A stretch of DNA of 64,000 nt, from assembly GCA_013215465.1 (NCBI GenBank), contig JABSOW010000002.1:394026-458025 (forward strand), given 5' to 3'. Below are positions 36,013 through 44,528 of this stretch, in pieces. Under the pieces are notes generated by a model that ran no database searches, was not told the origin of the DNA, and saw only the letters and a program-made list of their open reading frames with translations. The first letter of the stretch is position 1. Each line of letters opens with the position of its first letter. The position numbers and the translations under genes were made by a program. Origin of the DNA: Colwellia sp. Lineage in GTDB: Bacteria > Pseudomonadota > Gammaproteobacteria > Enterobacterales > Alteromonadaceae.

Positions 36013-36090
36013 ATAAGGAATATTATGCACCAATGCACAGATCCTTATTTAGATATCATGAGGGTGATTATTTTTGAGCAAATACAATGA
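36013..36090 (+). other. Possible leader hairpin and 21-codon ORF before the YehS homologue
   Basis: ATAAGGA (36013-36019) and TCCTTAT (36042-36048) are complementary around an inner TGCA-CCAA-TGCA stem. The left arm holds AAGGA, the Shine-Dalgarno of a 21-codon ORF (36025-36090), so the hairpin would mask it. It is about 30 bases upstream of the next start. Weak evidence for a real peptide. Confidence 0.3.
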
Positions 36091-36123
36091 CTATTGTAAA
36101 AATTTTTAACATAGGAAAGCCTT

Positions 36124-36834
36124 TTGAATAATAATGACGTGCTACGACGCATACGCTATACCTTTAATTATAATGATAAGCAAATGATTGCTTTGTTTGC
36201 CTCTGCTGGATTGCAGGTAAGCAGAGAGCAAGTGAGTCAGTGGCTAAAAAAAGACAATGATACCGATTTTGTAAGCTGTATTGATAGTGAGCTAGCCTAT
36301 TTTTTAAATGGTTTTATTAATGAAAAGCGTGGCAAGAAGGCAGGGCCAAATGCGGTTGCTGAAAAGCGCCTTAGCAATAATATTGTTTTGACCAAGTTGA
36401 AAATAGCACTTAATTTAAAGGCGGAAGAATTAATTGCTTTACTTGCCAGCGTTGACTTTAAGTTAAATAAGCCAGAGCTAAGTGCTTTTTCGCGAAAAAC
36501 TGATCATAAACATTACCGTGAGTGTAAAGATCAAGTGTTGCGTAATCTATTACAAGCCATTGATAAAAAATATCATGTGGTGAGAACAGCTAAGCTTATC
36601 AAAGAACCTGCTGACAAGGTTGGAAATACAGCTCATAAAACAAGTTATAAAGGCAAGAGTACAGGTAAAACTAAAGGCCAAAAACAAGAACCATTTGTTG
36701 AAGGGGCTAGGCCTAATGCCAGTGCTATATATGTGAACCCGAAGAAGCAACAAAGTGCTGAGAATAAATCTTCGCGTAAGGTACTAAAACTTAAGCCAGA
36801 AGATATTTATAAGCAACCAAGTAATAAATCTTAA
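36124..36834 (+). CDS. DUF1456 (YehS-like) protein
   Basis: The 236-residue soluble protein has two DUF1456 modules, NNNDVLRRIRYTFNYND... and LSNNIVLTKLKIALNLKAEEL..., each ending in a conserved Arg/Lys-rich segment (FSRKTDHKHYRECKDQ). It starts at TTG (36124), supported by AGGAAAG 7 bases upstream and by the canonical N-terminus. The basic C-terminal tail (about 160-236) is longer than in E. coli YehS and of low complexity. The function is unknown. Confidence 0.85.
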   Translation: MNNNDVLRRIRYTFNYNDKQMIALFASAGLQVSREQVSQWLKKDNDTDFVSCIDSELAYFLNGFINEKRGKKAGPNAVAEKRLSNNIVLTKLKIALNLKAEELIALLASVDFKLNKPELSAFSRKTDHKHYRECKDQVLRNLLQAIDKKYHVVRTAKLIKEPADKVGNTAHKTSYKGKSTGKTKGQKQEPFVEGARPNASAIYVNPKKQQSAENKSSRKVLKLKPEDIYKQPSNKS

Positions 36835-36836
36835 GC

Positions 36837-37172
36837 ATGAATAAACCATTAAAAGCAGCTTTATTTTCAGCGTTAATATTTCCCGGAGCTGGGCAGTTAT
36901 TGCTAAAGAAATATATATCGGCTTGTTACTTTGCGGCTTTTGCTGGTGTCGGTTTATATTTATTATTTTCTAACTTGATGACAAGAGCCCAAAAAATTCT
37001 TGAACAAGTCCAAAGTGGCGAAGTTTCGGCGGACCTAGCGACTATTCTGGCGCTAGTTCATCAGCAGTCAGATAGTGCTGCAGAGTCTTTCAGTCCTGCT
37101 TTGATCATTTTGTTAGTGGCTTGGCTAGTGAGCGTAGTGGAAGCTTATCGTATAGGTAAGAAAGAAGCTTAG
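36837..37172 (+). CDS. Small membrane protein
   Basis: The 111-residue protein has a hydrophobic N-terminal hairpin (about 5-47, FPGAGQLLLKKYISACYFAAFAGVGLYLLF, given for its TM2-like Gly-x-Gly-Gln signature) and a C-terminal helix (87-104). The family resembles short DUF6677/TM2-like membrane proteins. It starts 2 bases after the previous stop, so it is probably co-translated with the YehS homologue. Confidence 0.6.
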   Translation: MNKPLKAALFSALIFPGAGQLLLKKYISACYFAAFAGVGLYLLFSNLMTRAQKILEQVQSGEVSADLATILALVHQQSDSAAESFSPALIILLVAWLVSVVEAYRIGKKEA

Positions 37173-37176
37173 TTGT

Positions 37177-37199
37177 AGGTCGGGCCTTTAGCCCGACAC
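37177..37199. repeat. REP-like palindrome between convergent genes
   Basis: GTCGGGC (37179-37185), loop CTTTA, GCCCGAC (37191-37197). GTCGGGC..GCCCGAC hairpins of this type are widespread as intergenic repeats in proteobacteria. It may also act as a weak terminator. Confidence 0.65.
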
Positions 37200-37227
37200 T
37201 ATTAAATTTGAAGATGTTTGCCTAGGT

Positions 37228-38964
37228 TTACCAGTTAGCTCTTTTAGCCGCTTGCAATTTCTCATAACCTGCAAGTAATTTAGCGTGAGTTTCAAAGCCA
37301 GCTAAATTTAAACCCGGGCAATGTAAACCATCAAAAATCACCTTACCCTCAACAATATCTAAACATTTGTTAACCATTTTTTTACCGTACATTAGGCCAA
37401 GAGAATTTAAATAAGGTTTATATTCTTTATCTTCACTCCACTTTATTTCTAATAAGGCTTGTAAACAACGATATTTACGGGTGTTTTCTTCATTGTTTTG
37501 ATCAAGATGTAAGGCCCAGTTAACCCAATCAATTGCTTGCTCGTCTTGAGCGGCAAGGGCTAGCATAGCCTTTACTTCACCAAGGCGTAGATCAAACCAA
37601 GTGGTGTTAGCATCGGGGGCTAAACCTATAAATTCTGCGGCTGCCATCGCATCGTTATAGCCACCTTGATCAAGGCCATCAAGAATATCTAACCAATCAT
37701 CTCTAGCTAAATCTTTTAAGGTTAAAAATGCTTCACGAAATAAAGCGCCATCATTATTATTATTCCAAACAATTTCATCTACAGGATAAATGTCAGACAT
37801 GCCGGGCACTAAAATACGACAAGCATAGACATTGAGGTGATTATAATCTGAGATATATATATCGAAGTCCAACTCGTGAATTACCTTAACTAAGTTGTCA
37901 TATTCGGTGCCAGTATCGGCATCAAAATCCCAGTCAACAAAATCATAATCTGCGGTGTCTTTAAAAAAGTCATAAGAGATAAAGCCACTAGAATCGATAA
38001 AATGTAATTCAAGGTTATGAGGCGAAGCAATTTCTTCTTCATCAAAGCTTGGCGGTTGAAAAACATCAAGTTGATCAAGGCTTCTACCTTGTAGTAACTC
38101 GGTTACTGTTCGTTCTAGCGCTACTTCAAAACTAGGATGAGCACCAAAAGAAGCAAAAACACTGCCGTCTTTAGGATTGATCAAGGTTACGCTTATTACT
38201 GGGTATAAACCGCCTAATGAAGCATCACAAACTCTTAAATGGTAGCCATGGCTTTCTAGTTCACGAATATCGGCTAATATAGTAGGGAAGCGTTCTAAAA
38301 CTGACACTGGAATTTCAGGTAAACAAATACCTTCGGCAATAATTTTATTTTTTATATAGCGTTCAAAGACTTCAGATAAACTCTGTACTCGTGCTTCATT
38401 TTTTGTGTTACCCGCCGACATGCCATTACTAACAAAAACATTGGCAATAACGCTCACTGGAATGTAAACATCCTGCTGATCGCGCTCTCTCGTATAAGGT
38501 AGTGCACAAATACCACGTTCACCAACGCCAGAATTCATGTCATAAAGTTTGTCGACGGTGATCTCATGGTTAGGATCAAAATACTGCCATAAACTATCGT
38601 CCATAATGCCAGTAGGCATAGAATCGTCTTCGCTAAAAAACCACTTTTCATTTGGGTAATGAACAAACTCACTTTGACTTATTTTATCGCCTAAATAAAA
38701 GTCGGCAAAAAAATAGTTACAGCTTAAGCGTTCGAAATATTCACCTAAGGCACTAGCTAAGCAAGATTTAGCCGTTGAGCCTTTACCATTGGTAAACATT
38801 AATCCACAGCTACTGTCTTTGATGTGTACGGAAAAGCAGTTTTTAACTGGGTTCAACCAAGAAGCTTCTTCAATATCAAAACCAAATGATTTTAATTTTT
38901 CTTGCATGGTGGCAATAGTGGTTTCTAAGTCAGAATCTTTGCCTTTAATAAAGGTTTTTTCCAT
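37228..38964 (-). CDS. ycaO: YcaO (ribosomal protein S12 methylthiolation factor type)
   Basis: The ~578-residue protein aligns with E. coli YcaO along its whole length: KTFIKGKDSDLE, FGFDIEEASWLNPVKNCFSVHI, FTNGKGSTAKSCLASALGEYFERLSCNYFFADF. YcaO domains bind ATP; the E. coli protein assists RimO in beta-methylthiolation of S12 Asp88. A C-terminal TPR-like region follows. Starts at 38964 or 38976 (both ATG, neither with a good Shine-Dalgarno). Divergent from a DGC-domain gene around an FNR-type box. RiPP-making YcaO enzymes are relatives, but no RiPP partner genes occur here. Confidence 0.92.
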   Translation of the reverse strand: MEKTFIKGKDSDLETTIATMQEKLKSFGFDIEEASWLNPVKNCFSVHIKDSSCGLMFTNGKGSTAKSCLASALGEYFERLSCNYFFADFYLGDKISQSEFVHYPNEKWFFSEDDSMPTGIMDDSLWQYFDPNHEITVDKLYDMNSGVGERGICALPYTRERDQQDVYIPVSVIANVFVSNGMSAGNTKNEARVQSLSEVFERYIKNKIIAEGICLPEIPVSVLERFPTILADIRELESHGYHLRVCDASLGGLYPVISVTLINPKDGSVFASFGAHPSFEVALERTVTELLQGRSLDQLDVFQPPSFDEEEIASPHNLELHFIDSSGFISYDFFKDTADYDFVDWDFDADTGTEYDNLVKVIHELDFDIYISDYNHLNVYACRILVPGMSDIYPVDEIVWNNNNDGALFREAFLTLKDLARDDWLDILDGLDQGGYNDAMAAAEFIGLAPDANTTWFDLRLGEVKAMLALAAQDEQAIDWVNWALHLDQNNEENTRKYRCLQALLEIKWSEDKEYKPYLNSLGLMYGKKMVNKCLDIVEGKVIFDGLHCPGLNLAGFETHAKLLAGYEKLQAAKRANW

Positions 38965-39139
38965 GAGAATATCCATTGTATAGGGTGGCTACTAAATTAT
39001 GATGATGATTATAGCTGAAATAGTCATTTTTATAATGAATTAAATAACATAAAATATTATCAAATTAAATATTTTATAAACTATGAGATTTTCATGGAGT
39101 AATAAAAATAGATAAATTATTAGGTGATTGCTACAAACA

Positions 39140-39153
39140 TTGATTTAAATCAA
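39140..39153. promoter_or_regulatory. Perfect FNR/CRP-family box between ycaO and the DGC gene
   Basis: TTGATTTAAATCAA is an exact TTGAT-N4-ATCAA dyad, the consensus for FNR/EtrA. It lies 176 bases from the ycaO start and 114 bases from the DGC start and could activate either. Anaerobic control is inferred. Confidence 0.65.
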
Positions 39154-39266
39154 ATTATGCTTATTTTGCCTTGCTAGAATCAGATGTTCGACATTCGGTA
39201 TAGCTGCTATTATTTCATTTAATATCAAAGGCTATACCTCCAATAAGTTAAGAGAGAAATAGTCCA

Positions 39267-39680
39267 GTGTCTGACAATATAAAAATTGAACAAGTTGAGC
39301 AACTAAAAAAACCGATTGTTTACTCTTGCTCTGGTTGTTCTAATTTAGCGCAAATGGCGCATAATATCTCATTAAATCTTGATGGTGATGGTATTGCTGA
39401 AATGTCTTGTATTTCAGGTGTTATTGGTAAAGTCGGCCCTATTATGGATCTGGCTAAATCAGGGCGACCAATCATTGCTATTGATGGTTGTAGCTTGTCT
39501 TGTACAAAATCTTGTCTTGAAGCAAGTGATTTAAAGGCAGATTATTATTATCTAATTAGTGATTTAGGTTTTGAAAAACGCAGTAAATGGAATGATTCAT
39601 TAACTGAAAATACTATAGCAATGAAAAGTATTTATAAGCAGTTATTTGAAGCAGGTATTGGTTTTAATCAAGAAAAATAA
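39267..39680 (+). CDS. DGC-domain putative zinc-binding protein
   Basis: The 137-residue soluble protein has the DGC-domain cysteines: SCSGCSNLAQ near residue 21, MSCISG, the eponymous IDGCSLSC (about residue 74) and TKSCLEAS. The start is GTG at 39267 with AAGAGAG upstream. The family is a predicted zinc or redox protein of unknown role. It is divergent from ycaO around an FNR-type box, suggesting oxygen-controlled expression. Confidence 0.82.
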   Translation: MSDNIKIEQVEQLKKPIVYSCSGCSNLAQMAHNISLNLDGDGIAEMSCISGVIGKVGPIMDLAKSGRPIIAIDGCSLSCTKSCLEASDLKADYYYLISDLGFEKRSKWNDSLTENTIAMKSIYKQLFEAGIGFNQEK

Positions 39681-39709
39681 TCTTTCAGTTGGGCCTATCC
39701 AACTACTGC

Positions 39710-39756
39710 GCTCAGGTCAAACGAAACTACCAGTGCATCCTGAGCTTGTCGAAGGG
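39710..39756. repeat. Dispersed CTTCGACAAGCTCAGG-type repeat, copy 1
   Basis: On the minus strand it reads CCTTCGACAAGCTCAGGATG (39737-39756 region). GCTCAGG (39710-39716) and CCTGAGC (39739-39745) can pair. A second copy is at 48811-48850. The sequence is a common intergenic repeat in diverse bacteria; no encoded function. Confidence 0.6.
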
Positions 39757-40902
39757 CTAATACTCAACCCAGTCCGTATACTGTTTATGCTTTCCTAAAG
39801 CCGCTTGGCTACCTTTTAGTGAAAAATTATAGCCACATAAAGAAAAGCTACCGCGAAATGCTAGCGCCTGGATTAGTGCTCTACTATCAAGCGGTGAGAA
39901 GCTAGCAAAGTAATTATTGTAAACACCGTTAGCGACAGTGGTATTATTTTCTACTTGTACCTTCAAAGTTCTAATTGGTTTACCTTTATTAAAGCTAATT
40001 TGCTGACAACTGTTATCGCCTTGTGCGCTCAATTGCGACCATAATAATGGGGTGCTTACTTCATCTGCTTGCCAGTTAATAATAATACCTTGATGCTGAG
40101 ATAAAAATAGTGAAAAATTATCAGGCATGGCCAAATAGTGCTTACGCTCAAGAATATTTTGCGTACTTTTAGTTACCTTATTAGACTCTTGTACAGTTTG
40201 TACTTGTTCATTGTTTGATAAATATTTCATAAGCCAAGATGCACAAACACTGACTAACGCTATTGTTAATATTATTGCTATGGCTAGTTGAGCTTTTTTA
40301 TTATTGACCAATTTTAAACGAATTATTTCACCTAAATCTATGCGCTGTTCATTTTTATCATAGGGTGATGTGGTTTCGTCTATGCTCAACACGGCTTGAT
40401 CATCGTTATTAAGGTTTGCAGCATTGTCACAGGCTAAGGTTGGCTCAATACGAAACTTTGCTTGTTTACCTTGGTGGGTTATTTGCTGATATTCGCTCAT
40501 ATCAACAGGACCACAATAGCCAAGTATATAGTTTAGTGGTGCTGAATTTTTATTGTTTACACTAGGGTAGGTTAATAACACCGCTAAGCAAAATGCAGAA
40601 ATAATAAGTAGGTAATAACTACTACTGTACTCTGAAAATATAATAATTAAGGCTGTTAGTACGAATATTACATTAGGTACCAATAACCAATTTTTATTGA
40701 GTTTTGCATCTTTTAGTCGGCGTAAACTAGTCAACACAAGTATTGAAGTAAAGAGTGCTAATATGGCAAGAGAGATAATAGCTTTGCCAGTGAAAGCAGA
40801 TGTTAGCATGATGAAAACTAGATAAACCGCACCACAAATAGCAAAAAACCGGCTTCGGTTATCAAGCCCCTGCACACAAAAAAGTGACTTTAAAAACTGC
40901 AC
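39757..40902 (-). CDS. Membrane protein with DUF805-like N-terminus
   Basis: The 381-residue protein has an N-terminal hydrophobic region of about four helices (18-36, 38-58, 70-90, 92-110; NRSRFFAICGAVYL and LRRLKDAKLNKNWLL recall DUF805), a cytoplasmic stretch, one more helix (about 205-225) and a periplasmic C-terminal domain of ~150 residues with two Cys (ending FRGSFSLCGYNFSLKGSQAAL). The function is unknown. It stands between repeat copy 1 and a DUF3301 gene. Confidence 0.55.
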   Translation of the reverse strand: MQFLKSLFCVQGLDNRSRFFAICGAVYLVFIMLTSAFTGKAIISLAILALFTSILVLTSLRRLKDAKLNKNWLLVPNVIFVLTALIIIFSEYSSSYYLLIISAFCLAVLLTYPSVNNKNSAPLNYILGYCGPVDMSEYQQITHQGKQAKFRIEPTLACDNAANLNNDDQAVLSIDETTSPYDKNEQRIDLGEIIRLKLVNNKKAQLAIAIILTIALVSVCASWLMKYLSNNEQVQTVQESNKVTKSTQNILERKHYLAMPDNFSLFLSQHQGIIINWQADEVSTPLLWSQLSAQGDNSCQQISFNKGKPIRTLKVQVENNTTVANGVYNNYFASFSPLDSRALIQALAFRGSFSLCGYNFSLKGSQAALGKHKQYTDWVEY

Positions 40903-41088
40903 TGTATCTCCCTCGGAAAATGGAAAAAAAGTATTATTTACAATAAAGCAACAAGTTAACTAAAAAGCAGTCATTCACTACTGGCTATCCTTATGCAGCC
41001 TTAATTTAGATTACTGCCTTTTAAACTTCTCAATTTAAGGTTAACAGCTTAGCAGCATTATTTAATAATAGACTCTTAAGGTATCGAT

Positions 41089-41391
41089 TTAATTTACTCG
41101 ATAGGGTGGAATATCAATATTATCTAATTTCAATCCATACAAGCTTACTATAGCATTATTGCTAGACTCACCGTCACCACTAAACTCAAAATCGAATAAG
41201 CTAAACCAAACTAAACCGTACTTTTTGTTAAAGGTTAATCGGCTCGACCGTCTAGCGATAGCAATAAATTGTAACTGACTTTGCTGACAATAGTTTTTGG
41301 CGTGGGCAAGTGCCGCTTCAGATACTTTTCTCAAATAAATAAAGTACCAAAAAACCAAACAAACGAGTAATAAATAATAAATGTTTTCCAT
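41089..41391 (-). CDS. DUF3301 small membrane protein
   Basis: The 100-residue protein has one N-terminal helix (about 4-20) and then the DUF3301 pattern: ALAHAKNYCQQSQLQFI, then RRSSRLTFNKKYGLVWFSLFDFEFSGDGE (shown for its family signature FDFEFSxDG). The function is unknown. It lies 22 bases after the DUF3549 gene, in a pair conserved across Alteromonadales and Vibrionales. Confidence 0.85.
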   Translation of the reverse strand: MENIYYLLLVCLVFWYFIYLRKVSEAALAHAKNYCQQSQLQFIAIARRSSRLTFNKKYGLVWFSLFDFEFSGDGESSNNAIVSLYGLKLDNIDIPPYRVN

Positions 41392-41413
41392 GAATGATTT
41401 TGACCTTAATTAC

Positions 41414-42466
41414 TTAGTTAAATAATTGTCCTATTGCTTTTGATAATACGGCGCTGCGCTCAGGGCTGCGCATACACTGAAAAACAATAGGGCGGATAGC
41501 TGGTATAGAGACAATATCTTTAAAAACACTATTAAATAGTGCTTGATCGTCAGATGCAACTAAGTGCTCTAAAAATGCCATTAATTGTTCATTATTAGCA
41601 AGTGTTAGCCAGCAACGACCTGAAATCGTGATCAATAGCTCACTAGCGACCTGTTGTTGCTGTAATAATTGTGCAACTAATTTTTCTACATGCAAGTGTT
41701 GACAGTTACTCGCTAAACTACGTAGTAAATGTTGTTGTAATGACACGTTAGCTCCAGTTTTAGCTGAAAGTTTACATTTTTCTTTAAATAAACTTATTAA
41801 AGCATTTATTAAGTCGACAGAAAAAGTTTCATTCTCTAGTGCGCCACATAGCGGTAATAACACTTCACTAGGCAAGTGAGGAAGAGCGTTAACTAAAAGT
41901 TTACTGTAATTTTCTGTTGATGTTTTTGTTTTTATGCGTACAGCAAAATCGGTAATTCCTTGCACACCAACTGCCTGCCAATTATCCCAACCATTTTTAC
42001 CAGTAATATAGCTTACAAAGGGTGATAAATATTCGCTTGGTGTTTGTTTTAATTCAAACTTTATTTTGCTATTTAGTGCGGCTAACTTGTATTGCGCAGG
42101 TGTATACAAATAAGGGTTATTTTTTAATAGCTCTTCTTGTTGCTCATTTACACTTTGGGTTAAATCAGCACCGAGTGCCTCAACAATAATCGCAATAAAG
42201 TGATTTCTTGCCCCTTGATTGAGTAAACCACGCTCATCAAGTGGTAACTTTAATAACCATAAAAAAGGCTGTGGAGATTGTTTTTGCCAAAAAGCAATCG
42301 CAATACAGGCATGTCCTTGTGATGGTGTTGGGTAGGGTAGTTGATTTAATTCAATTTTTTCAAATAGCTCTTTCGATATTTTTTCTATTTTCCGACCTAT
42401 ATCATAAATACGAAATTGAGAATTTGAAGAGTGTAAAAGTTGTGAGATGGTATCGATAGTATCCAT
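41414..42466 (-). CDS. DUF3549 protein
   Basis: The 350-residue soluble protein starts MDTIDTISQLLHSSNSQFRIYDIGRKIEKIS and has FWQKQSPQPFLWLLKLPLDERGLL; both blocks are typical of DUF3549. The C-terminal half is helical repeats. No catalytic motif is seen. It is operonic with DUF3301 and divergent from yqcC-truC, the usual neighbourhood. Confidence 0.86.
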   Translation of the reverse strand: MDTIDTISQLLHSSNSQFRIYDIGRKIEKISKELFEKIELNQLPYPTPSQGHACIAIAFWQKQSPQPFLWLLKLPLDERGLLNQGARNHFIAIIVEALGADLTQSVNEQQEELLKNNPYLYTPAQYKLAALNSKIKFELKQTPSEYLSPFVSYITGKNGWDNWQAVGVQGITDFAVRIKTKTSTENYSKLLVNALPHLPSEVLLPLCGALENETFSVDLINALISLFKEKCKLSAKTGANVSLQQHLLRSLASNCQHLHVEKLVAQLLQQQQVASELLITISGRCWLTLANNEQLMAFLEHLVASDDQALFNSVFKDIVSIPAIRPIVFQCMRSPERSAVLSKAIGQLFN

Positions 42467-42576
42467 AGGTGCGCTAAACTGTTGAAGCCTTATAGGAAAA
42501 TAAATAGGGGATTGTATTGAGATACTATTATAAGGATAATAGTGCCATCTAGCAAAATAATCCTTATTCAGTTGAT

Positions 42577-42912
42577 ATGAGACTAACTAAAGCACAGCAA
42601 ACATTAATCTTGCTAGCTCAATTAAGCCAAGAATTAAAAGCATTAACTTTATGGCAAAGTTGTCGGCCTACTATAGAGCAAATGGCCAGCACAGCACCTT
42701 TTCATTATGACACTTTAACCTTTGAACAATGGTTGCAGTTTGTCTTTATTGAACGTATCAGTTTAATGATTGAAAAAAAACAGCCGTTGCCAAGTGAAAT
42801 GTCGCTATTGCCTATGGCAACAGAGTCATTTATCAGCCTTGGCAATAAAGCGAATAAGCTTGTTGGCGTTATCGGTCAACTTGATTGTTTACTTTCCGGC
42901 AGAAACCTTTAA
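42577..42912 (+). CDS. yqcC: YqcC-family protein (DUF446)
   Basis: The 111-residue helical protein contains FHYDTLTFEQWLQFVFIERISLMI, the DUF446 signature. Its stop overlaps the truC start by one base (TAATG), as in enterobacteria, where yqcC precedes truC. The function is unknown; it may modulate tRNA modification. Confidence 0.88.
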   Translation: MRLTKAQQTLILLAQLSQELKALTLWQSCRPTIEQMASTAPFHYDTLTFEQWLQFVFIERISLMIEKKQPLPSEMSLLPMATESFISLGNKANKLVGVIGQLDCLLSGRNL

Positions 42913-43736
42913 TGGCAGATCTCACTAATACAATAGAAATTCAACCAACGATACCTGAAAAACCGATACTGACTATTCTTTATCAAGATGAATATTTAGT
43001 CGCTATAGATAAACCAGCGGGCTTGTTTGTGCACCGAAGCTTTATGGATAAAGATGAAATATATTTTGCTTTACAGCTAGTACGCGATCAAATTGGTAAA
43101 TATGTATACCCAGTGCATCGATTAGACCGACCTACTTCGGGAGTATTATTATTTGCATTAAGTAAAGAAGTAGCCCAAAAACTCAATGAAGCTTTCGCCA
43201 ATAAATCCAGTAGTTACGGCGCGGATGAAAAAAATAGTGATACAGACCTCTGCAAATCCTATTATGCGCTAGTCCGAGGGCATTTACCTACAACTAAGCA
43301 AACTGAATTGATAGATTATCCTCTAAAAGAAAAATTAGACAAACTAGGCGATAAAAATGTTAGTCGTGATAAAGCTCCACAATCAGCACAAACCTATTAT
43401 CAAGTAATTAAACAAGCAAGTTTACCAATCGCTCTGGGGAAGTTTGATAGTGTTCGTTATTCTTTAGTTAAACTTTTGCCGATAACGGGGCGACGTCATC
43501 AAATTCGTCGACATCTAGCGCACTTGCGTAATCCTATTATTGGCGATATTAATTATGGTGATAATAAACAGAATCCTTTTTTTATTCAGCACTTTGGTTT
43601 TAAGCGATTAATGCTAATTGCGAAATCTTTAAGCTTCACTCATCCTATAACGAATAACAAAGTAATTATTACTGCTGAGTTTGATCAACAATGGCAGCAT
43701 GTTTTTACTGAGCTTGATTGGTTGGTTGACGATTAA
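42912..43736 (+). CDS. truC: tRNA pseudouridine(65) synthase
   Basis: The RluA-family enzyme makes pseudouridine 65 in some tRNAs. The catalytic Asp72 is in VHRLDRPTSG. The substrate loops LLPITGRRHQIRRHLAHLRNPIIGD are intact. Length 274 exceeds E. coli TruC (260) because of an insertion around residues 102-115 (SSYGADEKNSDTD). ATG at 42912 overlaps the yqcC stop; the upstream extension to 42885 is disregarded. Confidence 0.93.
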   Translation: MADLTNTIEIQPTIPEKPILTILYQDEYLVAIDKPAGLFVHRSFMDKDEIYFALQLVRDQIGKYVYPVHRLDRPTSGVLLFALSKEVAQKLNEAFANKSSSYGADEKNSDTDLCKSYYALVRGHLPTTKQTELIDYPLKEKLDKLGDKNVSRDKAPQSAQTYYQVIKQASLPIALGKFDSVRYSLVKLLPITGRRHQIRRHLAHLRNPIIGDINYGDNKQNPFFIQHFGFKRLMLIAKSLSFTHPITNNKVIITAEFDQQWQHVFTELDWLVDD

Positions 43737-43739
43737 ACT

Positions 43740-44183
43740 TTATTGCGGCGCACGAATTGATACCGCATTCATGTCTTGGGAAATTTGCAGAGCATACGCA
43801 TGTAGGGTTCTGCTGCTGGAATTACCTGATGCTTTACCACCTTTTATAGTAACGCCGTTGTGGGCATAATTAGCAAAGGTGTTAGCATAACTTGTTCTTT
43901 CTTGTTCGAGGGCTAACATCATTGCTTGATCTGCGGTCATCGGTCTATTTAAAAGTGATATCATTAATTGATGATCTGAATTTAATGGCTTTTTGATACT
44001 TGCTTTGTTTATCGGGGTAAATCGGCTATGAAAAAAATTAGTGCCGACATAACCTTGAGCATAGCCATTGTCTGATAATAGATTATTATTAATCTGCTCG
44101 GTCGAGCTACAGGAAAATAAAGTTAAGCAAAGTAGTAAACAAACACTTTTTTTTATAGTCGTTAAGTTTAAGGGGTACATCAT
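43740..44183 (-). CDS. Putative lipoprotein
   Basis: The ~147-residue protein has a lipobox LFSCSS preceded by a hydrophobic signal. The mature part has a helix-forming block MTADQAMMLALEQERTSYANTFANYAH, then a Gly/Ser-rich stretch and HAYALQISQDMNAVSIRAPQ. The family was not recognised. The stop is only 3 bases from the truC stop (convergent). Start is ATG at 44183 or 44180; AAGG lies just upstream. Confidence 0.6.
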   Translation of the reverse strand: MMYPLNLTTIKKSVCLLLCLTLFSCSSTEQINNNLLSDNGYAQGYVGTNFFHSRFTPINKASIKKPLNSDHQLMISLLNRPMTADQAMMLALEQERTSYANTFANYAHNGVTIKGGKASGNSSSRTLHAYALQISQDMNAVSIRAPQ

Positions 44184-44186
44184 CAA

Positions 44187-44528
44187 CCTTCATAGCATAA
44201 AAACTTTCTATAACCATGAAAAAGCAAATGTTATGCCAAGTGATTTTTTGACACTAGTTGTAATCAATTACAGTACTGCAACACCTTGTAAATAAATAAA
44301 AAACATCATAACTTTATATTTAAAAAAAAGAAACTAATGGCTGCTTGCTATTTTTATATTGTATTCTCAAAATAGGTTTGTTTATTTTATAAGCGTCAAT
44401 ATTTTGGTGTTTTCTCTTTGACTCAAATTTATTTTAAGCCTCTTTGAAAAGAAACAATAGCAGCGTATCTAGCTTTAAATTAAGGGCAACTAAATAATAA
44501 GCCAGTTTAGTGACCGGCACTTTCATTT
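44187..44528. other. Intergenic region
   Basis: About 340 AT-rich bases. A poly-A run lies at 44322-44332. No gene, convincing promoter or terminator was identified. Confidence 0.5.

Noticed and set aside
37228-38964. YcaO as the cyclodehydratase of a RiPP cluster
   Set aside because: Full-length similarity to E. coli YcaO and lack of precursor, E1-like or dehydrogenase genes next to it; kept only as a low-interest finding.
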